Positions 56,060 through 63,951 of a stretch of DNA of 64,000 nt are shown here, piece by piece; positions within the stretch are counted from its first letter, which is position 1, and each line of letters opens with the position of its first letter. The stretch is from NCBI RefSeq assembly GCF_001981525.1, contig NZ_MPSB01000006.1, positions 1 to 64,000 on the forward strand, given 5' to 3'. Under the pieces are notes generated by a model. That model saw only the letters and a list, made by a program, of their open reading frames with translations, was not told the origin of the DNA and made no database searches. The translations under genes and the position numbers were made by a program. The DNA comes from Sphingomonas jeddahensis. Its GTDB lineage: Bacteria; Pseudomonadota; Alphaproteobacteria; Sphingomonadales; Sphingomonadaceae.

Positions 56060-57277
56060 GTGAACGCCGGGCCTGATCTCGACTCCGATCGCACCGTCCG
56101 CTTCGCAAAGCGGCGGTCGCAGATCCTCGACACCGCCTCCGCGCACATCAATCGCCATGGCGCGCGGGGGATGACGCTGACGGCGGTGGCCAAGGCGCTG
56201 GGGCTCGATACCAGCAGCGTGACCTATTATTTCAAGCGAAAGGAGCAGTTGGCCGCCGCGTGTTTCGAACGAACATTGCAATGGTGGCACGACGCGGTCG
56301 TGGCGGCGGCGAGGGAGTGCGACGGGCCCGCGCGGGTGCGCCACCTGATCGCCGCTCAATTCGATCTGCACCGCAGTCAGCGTGCGCCGGGCGCTGGCGA
56401 ACTTGCCGTTCTTTCCGACATTCGTGCGCTCGATGCGCCGGCGCGGAAGCCGCTGGAAACACTATATGCGGAATCGTTCGCGATCATCCGCGGATATTTC
56501 GTGCCCGCAAGCGGCGCTGCTGTCGGATCACGCTCGGCGATCGCGGCGACGCATCTCAGCGCCAGCCTGCAATGGCTCCCCGCTTGGATCGATCGATATC
56601 AGTTGCGCGACTTTCCCCGCATCGAGGCGCGGCTGTTCGACGTGCTGGCACACGGGCTGTCGCGCGATGGCCGCGCCTGGGCGGTGATGCCGGCTGATCG
56701 GAGCAATGATGAAGCAGATACGGTGCAGGCCCGCTTCCTTGCCGCGGCGACCCGGCTCATCAATAGCCACGGCTATGTCGGCGCGAGCGTGGAGCGGATC
56801 GCCGCCGAGTTGGGCGTCAGCACCGGCAGCTTTTACCATCACCTCGCCAACAAGGACGATCTGGTGCTCGCCTGCTTTCAACGCTCTTTTGCAACGATTG
56901 AGGCGGCACAGGCGCATGGTGATGCGGTGGGAAAGGATGAAGGCGAGCGGCTGGCAACCGCCGCGGCGTTCCTCGTCGGGTTGCAGTTCGACGACAATAG
57001 CCCCTTGCTGCGGATGAGCGCCTATCAAGCGCTGCCGCTTGATCTGCGGGGCGACATGCTAATTCAGGCAGGCCAAGTGACCCGCCATGTGGCGGGGACG
57101 ATCGCCGACGGCATCGCCGATGGCTCGATCCGCCCGGTCGATCCGCTGATCGCCAGCCAGACGGTAATGGCCGCGATCAGCGCCGCCTCGGACCTAAGCA
57201 CATGGGCCAAGCCTCGGTCCAGAGAGGAAGCGGTTCGCGCCTATCTTGAACCATTGCGAACGGGGTTGTTCGGGTAG
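56060..57277 (+). CDS. Tandem (double) TetR-family regulator
   Basis: This roughly 405-residue protein contains two complete TetR units. The first helix-turn-helix is MTLTAVAKALGLDTSSVTYY (starting about residue 37) with a ligand domain to about 210; the second is ASVERIAAELGVSTGSFYHH near residue 242 with its own ligand domain to the end. Single TetR proteins are about 200 residues and dimerise, so this is a natural fused dimer. The start is uncertain: GTG at 56060 gives a plausible short lead, and the frame is open to 55979. It is divergent from, and probably controls, the receptor-MFS-SDR-monooxygenase operon. Confidence 0.85.
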   Translation: MNAGPDLDSDRTVRFAKRRSQILDTASAHINRHGARGMTLTAVAKALGLDTSSVTYYFKRKEQLAAACFERTLQWWHDAVVAAARECDGPARVRHLIAAQFDLHRSQRAPGAGELAVLSDIRALDAPARKPLETLYAESFAIIRGYFVPASGAAVGSRSAIAATHLSASLQWLPAWIDRYQLRDFPRIEARLFDVLAHGLSRDGRAWAVMPADRSNDEADTVQARFLAAATRLINSHGYVGASVERIAAELGVSTGSFYHHLANKDDLVLACFQRSFATIEAAQAHGDAVGKDEGERLATAAAFLVGLQFDDNSPLLRMSAYQALPLDLRGDMLIQAGQVTRHVAGTIADGIADGSIRPVDPLIASQTVMAAISAASDLSTWAKPRSREEAVRAYLEPLRTGLFG

Positions 57278-57914
57278 GGCAGGTTTACCCAAAATCCGCT
57301 ACGAGGAGAATCGGTGAACGACGATATAGATCGTCGAGAGACAGGGCGGAGCAGAGTCCAGAGATGACGAGTCGACACTCATAGCAATCCAGCGCGTGAG
57401 CAACTCGGCGGCGGATCAGACTCGATGCTTCGCGGCGATGAACGGACGTCCGGTTCCGGGAAGCTGTCTGATGGCCTTGAGCGTGGGGGGAATGGGTCTG
57501 TGTAGCCGAAAGGCGCTGACCGCTTGTGAATCATCTTGCCGTTCCCGTCGGGCAGATCGATACGCGAAAGCCGTCGTTTGCTCAGCCTGTATCTTACCGG
57601 TTCGGCTTTGGGACTTAGCCATCCGCCCGTTCTTGGGTGCTGAAGCTCGTTAGCTGTCCTCTTAAATGAATGGCGTCGGAGCCGCTCGAGTCCGGTTCAC
57701 ACATAAGCCGGAGCGGCCTTGGCCGTTAGCCGCTGAACCTCGATCATTTCCGGCGAACTTCCAAGGCCATGCTGCGCCCAACCGGGAGCGCACCTAACGC
57801 ATTTTTGGCGTTCGGCGGTCGCCTCGGACGCATAACAACGCTAAGAACCGAGCGGAAAGCAGCCGTCGTGCGACCTTGCCTCCGCCGGTTGCACCTACGA
57901 AGTCAGGATAATCA
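57278..57914. other. Gene-free gap
   Basis: About 640 bases after the tandem TetR gene. Open frames here are short and lack ribosome binding sites and recognisable motifs. The following sequence is a decayed KaiC-like gene, so this gap may also be eroded coding DNA. Confidence 0.5.
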
Positions 57915-58043
57915 TTGACGCCGAACGACCAACCGCCCGCTCTGGCGTCGACCGGCATCGCCGGTCTGACGAAATCTTGCATGGGGGCCTGACACCAGAG
58001 CGCATGTACCTGATCGAAGGCACGCCCGGCACAGGCAAGACGA
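57915..58043 (+). pseudogene. KaiC-like ATPase fragment, frameshifted and cut off
   Basis: Translation gives ALASTGIAGL, then after a one-base slip DEILHGGLTPERMYLIEGTP and the Walker A loop GTPGTGKTR. This is the N-terminus of a KaiC-family RecA-like ATPase, which normally reads TG(I/V)xGLDEIL and continues past the Walker A. A single missing G breaks the frame in GL(D), and the 163-bp repeat at 58044 ends it. The possible start is TTG at 57915, directly after a TAA. It is dead. Confidence 0.68.
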
Positions 58044-58206
58044 GGTGTTGTCAAAGCAACGCGACACGGGTGGATGAACGCGAGTTCCTGCCCGTTCAAC
58101 CTCCACATCGGAGGTCAAACCGAGGCGCATCCAGGAACGAGCCGGACGAGTTCGCGAGCACTGACGGCCCCCGCTGCATAGCTTGCCGCGTTGGTTTGAC
58201 GATGCC
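58044..58206 (-). repeat. 163-bp MITE-like element, copy 1
   Basis: This is the inverted counterpart of the sequence at 59827-59989, same length with scattered mismatches. The ends are imperfect inverted repeats: GGTGTTGTCAAAGCAAC at one end and, reading inward from the other, GGCATCGTCAAACCAAC. The inside holds no gene. It interrupts the KaiC-like fragment on its left. The terminal repeat resembles the IS6 end at 59454. Confidence 0.78.
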
Positions 58207-58296
58207 CCAGAAAGCGCTCAGGCGCCACGGCTCGCTGAGGCGACCACGACAGACGACCTAGGTTCGTACCGAGCCGCGATGAAGGGGCGCGCCGAC

Positions 58297-58671
58297 CTAA
58301 GCCGCGGGCGTGCCCCACGCCGCCCAGGCGATCAGCGCCGTTCCGACCAGGCCCAACAGAATATGCACGTGCAACAGCCATTGCGGTATCAACTGGTGGG
58401 CCAAGTGATACCGCAAGTTCATCACGACTCCGCCCGCGGCCGCGATCAGGAGGATAGCTATCCCGGCACTCGCGCTCGGGGGGATGCCTTGTTGGAAGGC
58501 AGCGTAGACGATGAGCGTGAATGCCGACGCCGCCAGGAAGCCGTGCGCCATCGCCAACCAATCAGGGGGGTTTGCCTTGCCCGCAAGCCGTCGCACAGCC
58601 ATAGCTGCGCCTCCCGCTGCAGTCAGCAGCAATAGGATTGTCGCTGCTTGAAGCATCGCTGTGACGTTCAT
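58297..58671 (-). CDS. Small four-helix membrane protein
   Basis: This 124-residue protein has four hydrophobic helices (about residues 5-26, 38-60, 67-85 and 98-120). Histidines occur in MAHGFLAAS, YHLAHQLIPQ and LLHVHILLG, which may bind haem or a metal and recall small cytochrome b561-like or DUF proteins. I do not recognise the family with certainty. It lies inside the segment bounded by the two 163-bp repeats. Confidence 0.7.
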   Translation of the reverse strand: MNVTAMLQAATILLLLTAAGGAAMAVRRLAGKANPPDWLAMAHGFLAASAFTLIVYAAFQQGIPPSASAGIAILLIAAAGGVVMNLRYHLAHQLIPQWLLHVHILLGLVGTALIAWAAWGTPAA

Positions 58672-58792
58672 GGCCGGCCTCCATCCCTAGTACAGAACTC
58701 CGACTCACCGCATCAATGTTGGTTCCATCGTGATCAGGTCTGCGCAGACGAAGTCGCCAGGAACCTCCGATCTGCCCGCAAGCGTTCTCACG

Positions 58793-59377
58793 ATGATGGA
58801 GACGAGCACACTCGACGATCTTGCAGCGAAAGTTCGCGCTTGTCGGGCGTGCGCTGCCGCCCTGCCGATGGAGCCACGTCCTGTGTTCCAGGTGTCGCCG
58901 ACCGCGCGCCTGCTGGTCGCGAGCCAGGCGCCGGGAACCCGCGTGCAAGCGTCGGGCATCCCCTTCTCCGACGACTCCGGTGATCGGCTGCGCGAATGGA
59001 TGGGCGTCCCGCCGGCCGTATTCTATGACGCTAGCCGCGTGGCCATTTTGCCGATGGGCCTGTGCTACCCCGGCCGGCGCGGTGGCGGCGATGCGCCGCC
59101 CCGACGGGAGTGCGCGCCCTTGTGGCGGGCGGACCTGATCGCGGCAATGCCGGCGTTGCGCCTGACGCTGCTGGTCGGCACCTATGCGCAGGCAGACGCG
59201 CTGGGCCCAAGTACGATGATCGATCGGGTGCGCAGCTTCAGGGAGTATCTGCCCGAATATTTCCCGCTGCCCCATCCGTCCTGGCGCTCGCGCTTCTGGG
59301 CGAAGAACAATCCCTGGTTCGAAGCGGAGGTGCTGCCCGCGTTGAAGGCAGAGGTGCAGAGGGCGCTCGCCTCATGA
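58793..59377 (+). CDS. Uracil-DNA glycosylase family protein
   Basis: This 194-residue protein resembles the UDG superfamily members annotated as uracil-DNA glycosylase family. Evidence is the CRACAAALPMEPRPVF region with two cysteines near residue 20, the active-site loop SQAPGTRVQASGIPFSDDSG near residue 45 (family motif GxxPG, here QAPG), and the C-terminal LPHPSWRSRFWAKNNPWFE (family motif HPSxR). It removes damaged bases, but its specificity is unclear. ATG codons occur at 58793 and 58796. It overlaps a truncated downstream gene (ATGA). Confidence 0.85.
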   Translation: MMETSTLDDLAAKVRACRACAAALPMEPRPVFQVSPTARLLVASQAPGTRVQASGIPFSDDSGDRLREWMGVPPAVFYDASRVAILPMGLCYPGRRGGGDAPPRRECAPLWRADLIAAMPALRLTLLVGTYAQADALGPSTMIDRVRSFREYLPEYFPLPHPSWRSRFWAKNNPWFEAEVLPALKAEVQRALAS

Positions 59378-59469
59378 GTGCAGATACAGTTACCCGCCCG
59401 GTGTACACGGTTGAGGAAGCTGCCAGACCAAGGTGGCAGCCGCACCGTGGCGGGGCTCTGTCAGACTAA
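59374..59469 (+). pseudogene. Gene truncated by IS6 insertion after 31 codons
   Basis: The ATG at 59374 overlaps the glycosylase stop, the usual sign of a coupled second gene. The product begins MSADTVTRPVYTVEEAARPR and then runs into the left end of the IS6 element at 59454, which supplies a TAA. The family is not identifiable from so little. The gene was probably a partner of the glycosylase. Confidence 0.6.
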
Positions 59470-59826
59470 CGTGGCAGGGCCGCGCGGGCGCTGCTAGCGG
59501 CCTTGGATGAGCCGCCGATCGAGAGCCAAGCCGCCCAGCCCGTTCCGCCGGTTCAACTCGTCACCAGAGGTCATTCGGCTTGTCGTGATGATGTATGTGC
59601 GGTTTCCGCTATCGCTTCGCAACGTCGAAGACCTGCTGTTCGAGCGTGGGATCGACATCTGTCATGAGACGGTACGTCACTGGTGGAACAGGTTTGGCCC
59701 GCTGTTGGCCGGTGACATACGTCGGCAGCGTGTGTCGCGGATGCGCGGCTTTCGGCATTGGCGGTGGCACCTCGACGAGATCTACGTGAAGCTCAACGGC
59801 GAGATGGTATACTTGTGGCGAGCCGT
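59454..59826 (+). mobile_element. Truncated IS6-family insertion sequence
   Basis: The left terminal repeat GGCTCTGTCAGACTAACGTG (59454) is followed by a transposase gene and ends where the 163-bp repeat copy 2 begins. The right half, including the last two catalytic residues and the right terminal repeat, is missing. It disrupts the gene following the glycosylase. Confidence 0.75.
59507..59826 (+). pseudogene. IS6-family transposase, N-terminal fragment
   Basis: About 106 residues remain of a roughly 230-residue transposase. It has the N-terminal zinc-ribbon/HTH region (SSPEVIRLVVMMYVRFPLSL and RNVEDLLFERGIDICHETVR) and the first catalytic aspartate in WRWHLDEIYVKLNG. The frame is lost after YLWRAV where the family would continue with aspartate and histidine, at the join with the 163-bp repeat. 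It cannot be active. Confidence 0.87.
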
Positions 59827-59989
59827 GGCATTGTCAAACCAACCGGGCAGGCTATGCAGCGGGGGCTGTCAGTGCTCGCGAACTCGTCCGGCTCGTTCCT
59901 GGATGCGCCGTGGTTTGACCTCCGATGTGGAGGTTGAACAGGCAGGAACTCGCGTTCATCCACCCGTGTCGCGTTGCTTTGACAACACC
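59827..59989 (+). repeat. 163-bp MITE-like element, copy 2
   Basis: Same length as copy 1 and opposite in orientation. The left end GGCATTGTCAAACCAACCGG resembles the IS6 left end GGCTCTGTCAGACTAACGTG, with matches at most positions. The right end is the inverted TTGCTTTGACAACACC. An internal hairpin CCTCC-gatgt-GGAGG is present. It has no coding capacity and is probably a non-autonomous element mobilised by an IS6-like transposase. Confidence 0.78.
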
Positions 59990-60037
59990 CGTCAGCCAAA
60001 TCGCAATGCACTCTGCAGACTACAGCAGCTCGTATCG

Positions 60038-60047
60038 CCCCCCCCCC
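60038..60047 (+). promoter_or_regulatory. Run of ten C in the leader of the GGDEF-EAL gene
   Basis: Ten consecutive cytosines lie 71 bases before the start codon at 60118. Between the run and the gene is a palindrome CGGTTTAACCG (60065-60075). Homopolymer runs of this length slip during replication and can change promoter spacing, a known mode of phase variation. No clear -35/-10 pair could be fixed. Confidence 0.4.
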
Positions 60048-60117
60048 GAAGCATGGTCGGTGCACGGTTTAACCGAATATTCAGCGACACAGCGCATGCT
60101 CCTCGGCAGGAGATTGC

Positions 60118-62241
60118 ATGGGCAGAATTCGCCTTTTTTCGGCAGCGGCAGGTTCGGAGCCATTGAAGGACGAAGGTCCGCAGTGGGAACGGCTGGTTCG
60201 TGAGTTTGAGTCCAGCGGAAAAGGGTGGTTCTGGCAAACGCAAGCAGACTCAACCATATCATATATAAGTGATAAAGCGGCTCATGCTCTTGGTCGTGAG
60301 CCGCACGAGCTCATAGGTCAGTCTTTATCATCTTGTTTGGCGCCCGACGAGCCGTTTGAGGTCGGGTCAGGTCACCGCAGTCTAGCGTTCTATCTCTCTA
60401 CGAGAGTGCCCTTCGAAGAGATAGTCATGAGGGCGCGAACACCCGCCGAGACATGGTGGTCTATCTCCGGATCACCTTCGTTCGACCATGTCGGCCGTTT
60501 TCTGGGATACGCCGGCTTCGTAGTGGATCTCACTGCGGCTAGGCAGGCGGAGATTCACCTCCACCGTCTCGCCCGTTACGACTCGCTCACCGGATTGGCA
60601 AATCGCGACGTCATGCAGCAATCGCTTATCGAAGCGCTGCGGAGCGCGGCTCGCCGGAAAGAGCATCTCACGCTCGCACTCCTTGACCTCGACCATTTCA
60701 AAGCAGTCAATGACACCTTAGGTCATCCCGTAGGGGACGCTCTACTGAAGCTGGTCGCTTCTCGACTAAAAGAGACAGTCGGCAATCTTGGGCGCGTTGG
60801 ACGGATCGGCGGTGATGAGTTCGAAATTATACTACCGAATATCTACGATGAAGAGGATCTCGGAGCCTTTTGCAAGCGAGTTATTACCTCTCTTTCGAAG
60901 CCATATTACATCGGTAGCGACGTGATATCTATCGGCGCGACGATCGGTTTAGCCGTCAGTGGATATGATGTCACCGACGCTGATGAGATCGTTCGGAACG
61001 CTGATCTAGCGCTCTACTCGGCGAAGGCGGCGGGACGCGGAACATTCAAATTCTTCGCTCCTGAAATGCTTGCTGACGCCCAGGAGCGGCGAAACATGGA
61101 GTTTGACCTCCGATCTGCGCTCGCTGAGAACCAGTTCTCTGTTGTTTATCAGCCGAGTGTGCACATCGGGACTCAGCGGCTGTCGGGTTTCGAAGCGCTG
61201 ATCCGCTGGAACCATCCAGATAGAGGGCCCGTCTCGCCCGACGTATTTATTCCGCTGGCGGAAGAGATCGGCTTGATAGCACCGATCGGAGAATGGGTGC
61301 TTCGCGCCGCGTGCGCCGAGGCTGCGAGTTGGCCGCAAGACCTGCGAGTGGCTGTGAACCTCTCACCGCTGCAGTGCAGCTCCGCATCTCTCCCCGCGCT
61401 GATAGCCGGTGTACTTTCATCCACAGGACTGCCCGCTAACCGCCTAGAACTCGAGATAACCGAAGGGGTGGTGCTTGCGAACAACGAGCAAACCTATTCG
61501 AACATAGCCAGCTTGAAGTCATTAGGTGTCAAGATCGCACTTGACGACTTCGGCACGGGCTATTCAAGCCTTGGCTACCTTCGGACCGTCGCCTTCGACA
61601 AGATCAAGATCGACAAGTCGTTTGTGGCCGGGGCTGTCGCTCCAGGTTCTAAGAATGCACCGATCATACGCGCGGTAGTGTCATTAGCATCTGAGCTCGG
61701 GATGGAGAGTACTGCGGAGGGCGTCGAGAGCCAAGATGAGCTTGCCTTGGTACGTCAGCTCGGATGCGACTATGTACAAGGGTACATCTACGGCAAGCCA
61801 ATGGCCGCGACCGAGGCTCGCTTGCTCGCCAATGAGGGGGCGACGCCGGCGGCAAACGGCTTCCTTCGTTTCCGCAACGAGCGCCGGCGGCTTATCCGTG
61901 CTGCCGAGGTCAAACATTCCGGAAAAACCATTCCGGCACGAGTGCGTAATATTTCGTCGGGAGGCGCACTATTAGAATGTGAGGAAGTGCCTCCAATCGG
62001 GGCGCACATCACCGTCCACTTGTCTGCCGGACCGACTTATGACGCCGAAGTCCGATGGGTGAGAGCAAATCTCGCCGGGGTAGAGTTCTCTGCGGCGATT
62101 GATCTGTCCGATGTTCGTCGCCCCAGTCAGTCAACAAGCACTCTGCCAGTCATGCCGGACTATCTTAGGTCGAAGCGAGGAATCAACTCCCTCGACACGC
62201 TACAGAAAAAGCGTTTTACGCCTAGGGACTTACGTGACTAG
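60118..62241 (+). CDS. PAS-GGDEF-EAL-PilZ cyclic-di-GMP protein
   Basis: This 707-residue cytoplasmic protein has, in order: a PAS domain (about residues 25-140), a GGDEF domain with intact GGDEF at 231-235 (after LDLDHFKAVND), an EAL domain with GFEALIRW near 365, ELEITEGVV, DDFGTGYSS and DKIKIDKSF, and a C-terminal PilZ domain from about 585 with RRRLIR and NISSGGALLE. It therefore has diguanylate cyclase, phosphodiesterase and c-di-GMP-binding parts. No RxxD inhibitory site precedes GGDEF. AGGAG precedes the ATG. Codon use is less GC-biased than the bulk of the window. Confidence 0.92.
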   Translation: MGRIRLFSAAAGSEPLKDEGPQWERLVREFESSGKGWFWQTQADSTISYISDKAAHALGREPHELIGQSLSSCLAPDEPFEVGSGHRSLAFYLSTRVPFEEIVMRARTPAETWWSISGSPSFDHVGRFLGYAGFVVDLTAARQAEIHLHRLARYDSLTGLANRDVMQQSLIEALRSAARRKEHLTLALLDLDHFKAVNDTLGHPVGDALLKLVASRLKETVGNLGRVGRIGGDEFEIILPNIYDEEDLGAFCKRVITSLSKPYYIGSDVISIGATIGLAVSGYDVTDADEIVRNADLALYSAKAAGRGTFKFFAPEMLADAQERRNMEFDLRSALAENQFSVVYQPSVHIGTQRLSGFEALIRWNHPDRGPVSPDVFIPLAEEIGLIAPIGEWVLRAACAEAASWPQDLRVAVNLSPLQCSSASLPALIAGVLSSTGLPANRLELEITEGVVLANNEQTYSNIASLKSLGVKIALDDFGTGYSSLGYLRTVAFDKIKIDKSFVAGAVAPGSKNAPIIRAVVSLASELGMESTAEGVESQDELALVRQLGCDYVQGYIYGKPMAATEARLLANEGATPAANGFLRFRNERRRLIRAAEVKHSGKTIPARVRNISSGGALLECEEVPPIGAHITVHLSAGPTYDAEVRWVRANLAGVEFSAAIDLSDVRRPSQSTSTLPVMPDYLRSKRGINSLDTLQKKRFTPRDLRD

Positions 62242-63502
62242 AGTCCGCCTTTTCGCTTGGGCGCTCGAGTTTGCGACGGCAAGGGGACTGGCGTCCTGCT
62301 CGGCCGGCAATATCGCGATACTCGCGGCGATTCTGATGCCGCTATTCATCGGTGCTGCCGGCATGGCCACCGATACCGTCATATGGACTCTGTGGAAGAG
62401 AGAAGTGCAGCGGTCTGCGGACTCTGCTGCAATCGCCGGCGCGCTCACGATACAGCAGGATCGCTATCAAGGGGAGAAGGCCGCGCGGCACGATTTCAGG
62501 AAAAGCAAGGCTTTCAAATACCTTCAAGCCACTATGGTATACGAGAACTCGCCTTCCGATGGTCCGTTCTCCGAAGACTCGAACGCGGTACGTATAACCA
62601 TTACGAAGAAGACAAGTCTCCCGTTCTCGGACTTCTTTCTTAGATCGCCCGTCGTTATAGGCGCGAACGCCACGGCTACACTCTTTGGCGGAAAGGAGAG
62701 CTGCGTCTTTGCTCTTGATCCATCCGCTGCACCAGCCATTTCGTTTGGCGGCAGCAGTACTCTCGATATTGACTGCGGTGTTCAGAGCAATTCCGCCGCA
62801 AACTCTTCGATATCGGCGGGCGGCGCAAGCACCGTGTCAGCGTCAGTCCTATCAGCTGTCGGCGGAATCACGGGTCGTTATGCAGGCAAGACGCGGCTAA
62901 AGCCGTACAGCCCACCGCAGCCTGATCCTTTGCGCGACGTTCCCGATCCGGAGCCGCCTTCCACATGCAATCCCATGGCCCAATCCCTCAGAGGAACAGT
63001 GACTCCGCTAACGCCGGGCTGTTACACCGGGATGGATTTGCATGGGAACGTTTCTCTGTCTCCGGGAACATACTACGTCACGGGAGACCTGTTGATTGGC
63101 GCAAATGCTGTCGTAACCGGAAGTGATATAACGATTGTTCTAGTATCTTCTCGATGGAACTCTGTCGCACCGACCTTGACGGTGAATGGGGGAGCCACCC
63201 TGGAATTGTCAGCGCCGCAGCATGGACCATATCGCAACTTATTGTTCTACCAGAGCCGGGTCGTGGCGCCCGGGAATAAATCATATACGAATGTGATAAC
63301 GGGAAACTCGTCTTCTAGACTTGCGGGAAACCTGTATTTTCCGTCGCAGGATCTATTATTCATTGGAAATGCTGGGGTAGACTTGGGCTGCTTCAAGATG
63401 GTAGCCCGGCGGATCACCATGACGGGAAACTCCCAAGTCTCGAACAACTGCCCCGCGAAGGACGAGCGGTTTTCGCTTAGTAAAGTTCGCCTTGTATCAT
63501 GA
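62234..63502 (+). CDS. TadG-like pilus assembly protein with adhesin-like C-terminus
   Basis: This 422-residue protein has the TadE/TadG N-terminus (GNIAILAAILMPLFIGAAGM, about residues 25-45, then a segment with RSADSAAIAGA). The usual von Willebrand A domain is absent. From about residue 155 the protein is Ser/Gly/Asn-rich with repeated short beta-strand patterns (SPGTYYVTGDLLIGANAVVT, TLTVNGGATLEL) suggestive of a right-handed beta-helix. The start is GTG at 62234, overlapping the preceding stop. It is followed by a four-base overlap with a TadE-like gene. Confidence 0.78.
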   Translation: MTRVRLFAWALEFATARGLASCSAGNIAILAAILMPLFIGAAGMATDTVIWTLWKREVQRSADSAAIAGALTIQQDRYQGEKAARHDFRKSKAFKYLQATMVYENSPSDGPFSEDSNAVRITITKKTSLPFSDFFLRSPVVIGANATATLFGGKESCVFALDPSAAPAISFGGSSTLDIDCGVQSNSAANSSISAGGASTVSASVLSAVGGITGRYAGKTRLKPYSPPQPDPLRDVPDPEPPSTCNPMAQSLRGTVTPLTPGCYTGMDLHGNVSLSPGTYYVTGDLLIGANAVVTGSDITIVLVSSRWNSVAPTLTVNGGATLELSAPQHGPYRNLLFYQSRVVAPGNKSYTNVITGNSSSRLAGNLYFPSQDLLFIGNAGVDLGCFKMVARRITMTGNSQVSNNCPAKDERFSLSKVRLVS

Positions 63503-63951
63503 TGCGGCGGCTTCAACTAACGGCGAGGCGGCTTTTTGCTTGTCATAGAGGCGCCTCTTTGGTGGAGTTGGCGTTCATTCTTCCAGTGCTTGTTCTGTTT
63601 ATCCTGGGTATGTCAGACCTGGCTTTTGCGGGAGCGAGCAGTTATTCACTCACCCGCAACGCTAATCGCGCAGTCGAACTTGCTTTGTCACGCGGGGCCG
63701 TGAACGGCGGCTACGAATACCTGCGCAGTGAAGCTAGCGCAGGAAGTACGAGCGCCAATGTGACGGTAGACTATTGGCTGGAATGCAACTTCGTTGAACA
63801 GAAGGATTTCACCACTGACTGTCCTTCTGGAGCCCTCCCCTTCAGATACGTAAGAGTTACAGTAAGCGACGTCTATTATCCGATGTTTCCAGCGTACTTG
63901 TTTGGTTCGACAATCGATATTGGTGGTTCAGCACTGGTGAGAGTCCAATGA
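63499..63951 (+). CDS. TadE-family pseudopilin-like protein
   Basis: This 150-residue protein has the TadE-like signature CHRGASLVELAFILPVLVLF (about residues 14-33), with the conserved glutamate in VELAF, and a periplasmic domain with two cysteines (LECNF, TDCPS). TadE and TadF are minor pseudopilins of Flp/Tad pili. It overlaps both neighbours by four bases, so it belongs to one transcript. Confidence 0.85.
   Translation: MMRRLQLTARRLFACHRGASLVELAFILPVLVLFILGMSDLAFAGASSYSLTRNANRAVELALSRGAVNGGYEYLRSEASAGSTSANVTVDYWLECNFVEQKDFTTDCPSGALPFRYVRVTVSDVYYPMFPAYLFGSTIDIGGSALVRVQ

Noticed and set aside
57396..57653. An 85-codon open frame in the gap after the tandem TetR gene
   Set aside because: No ribosome binding site, no family motifs and unusual composition; not distinguishable from chance.
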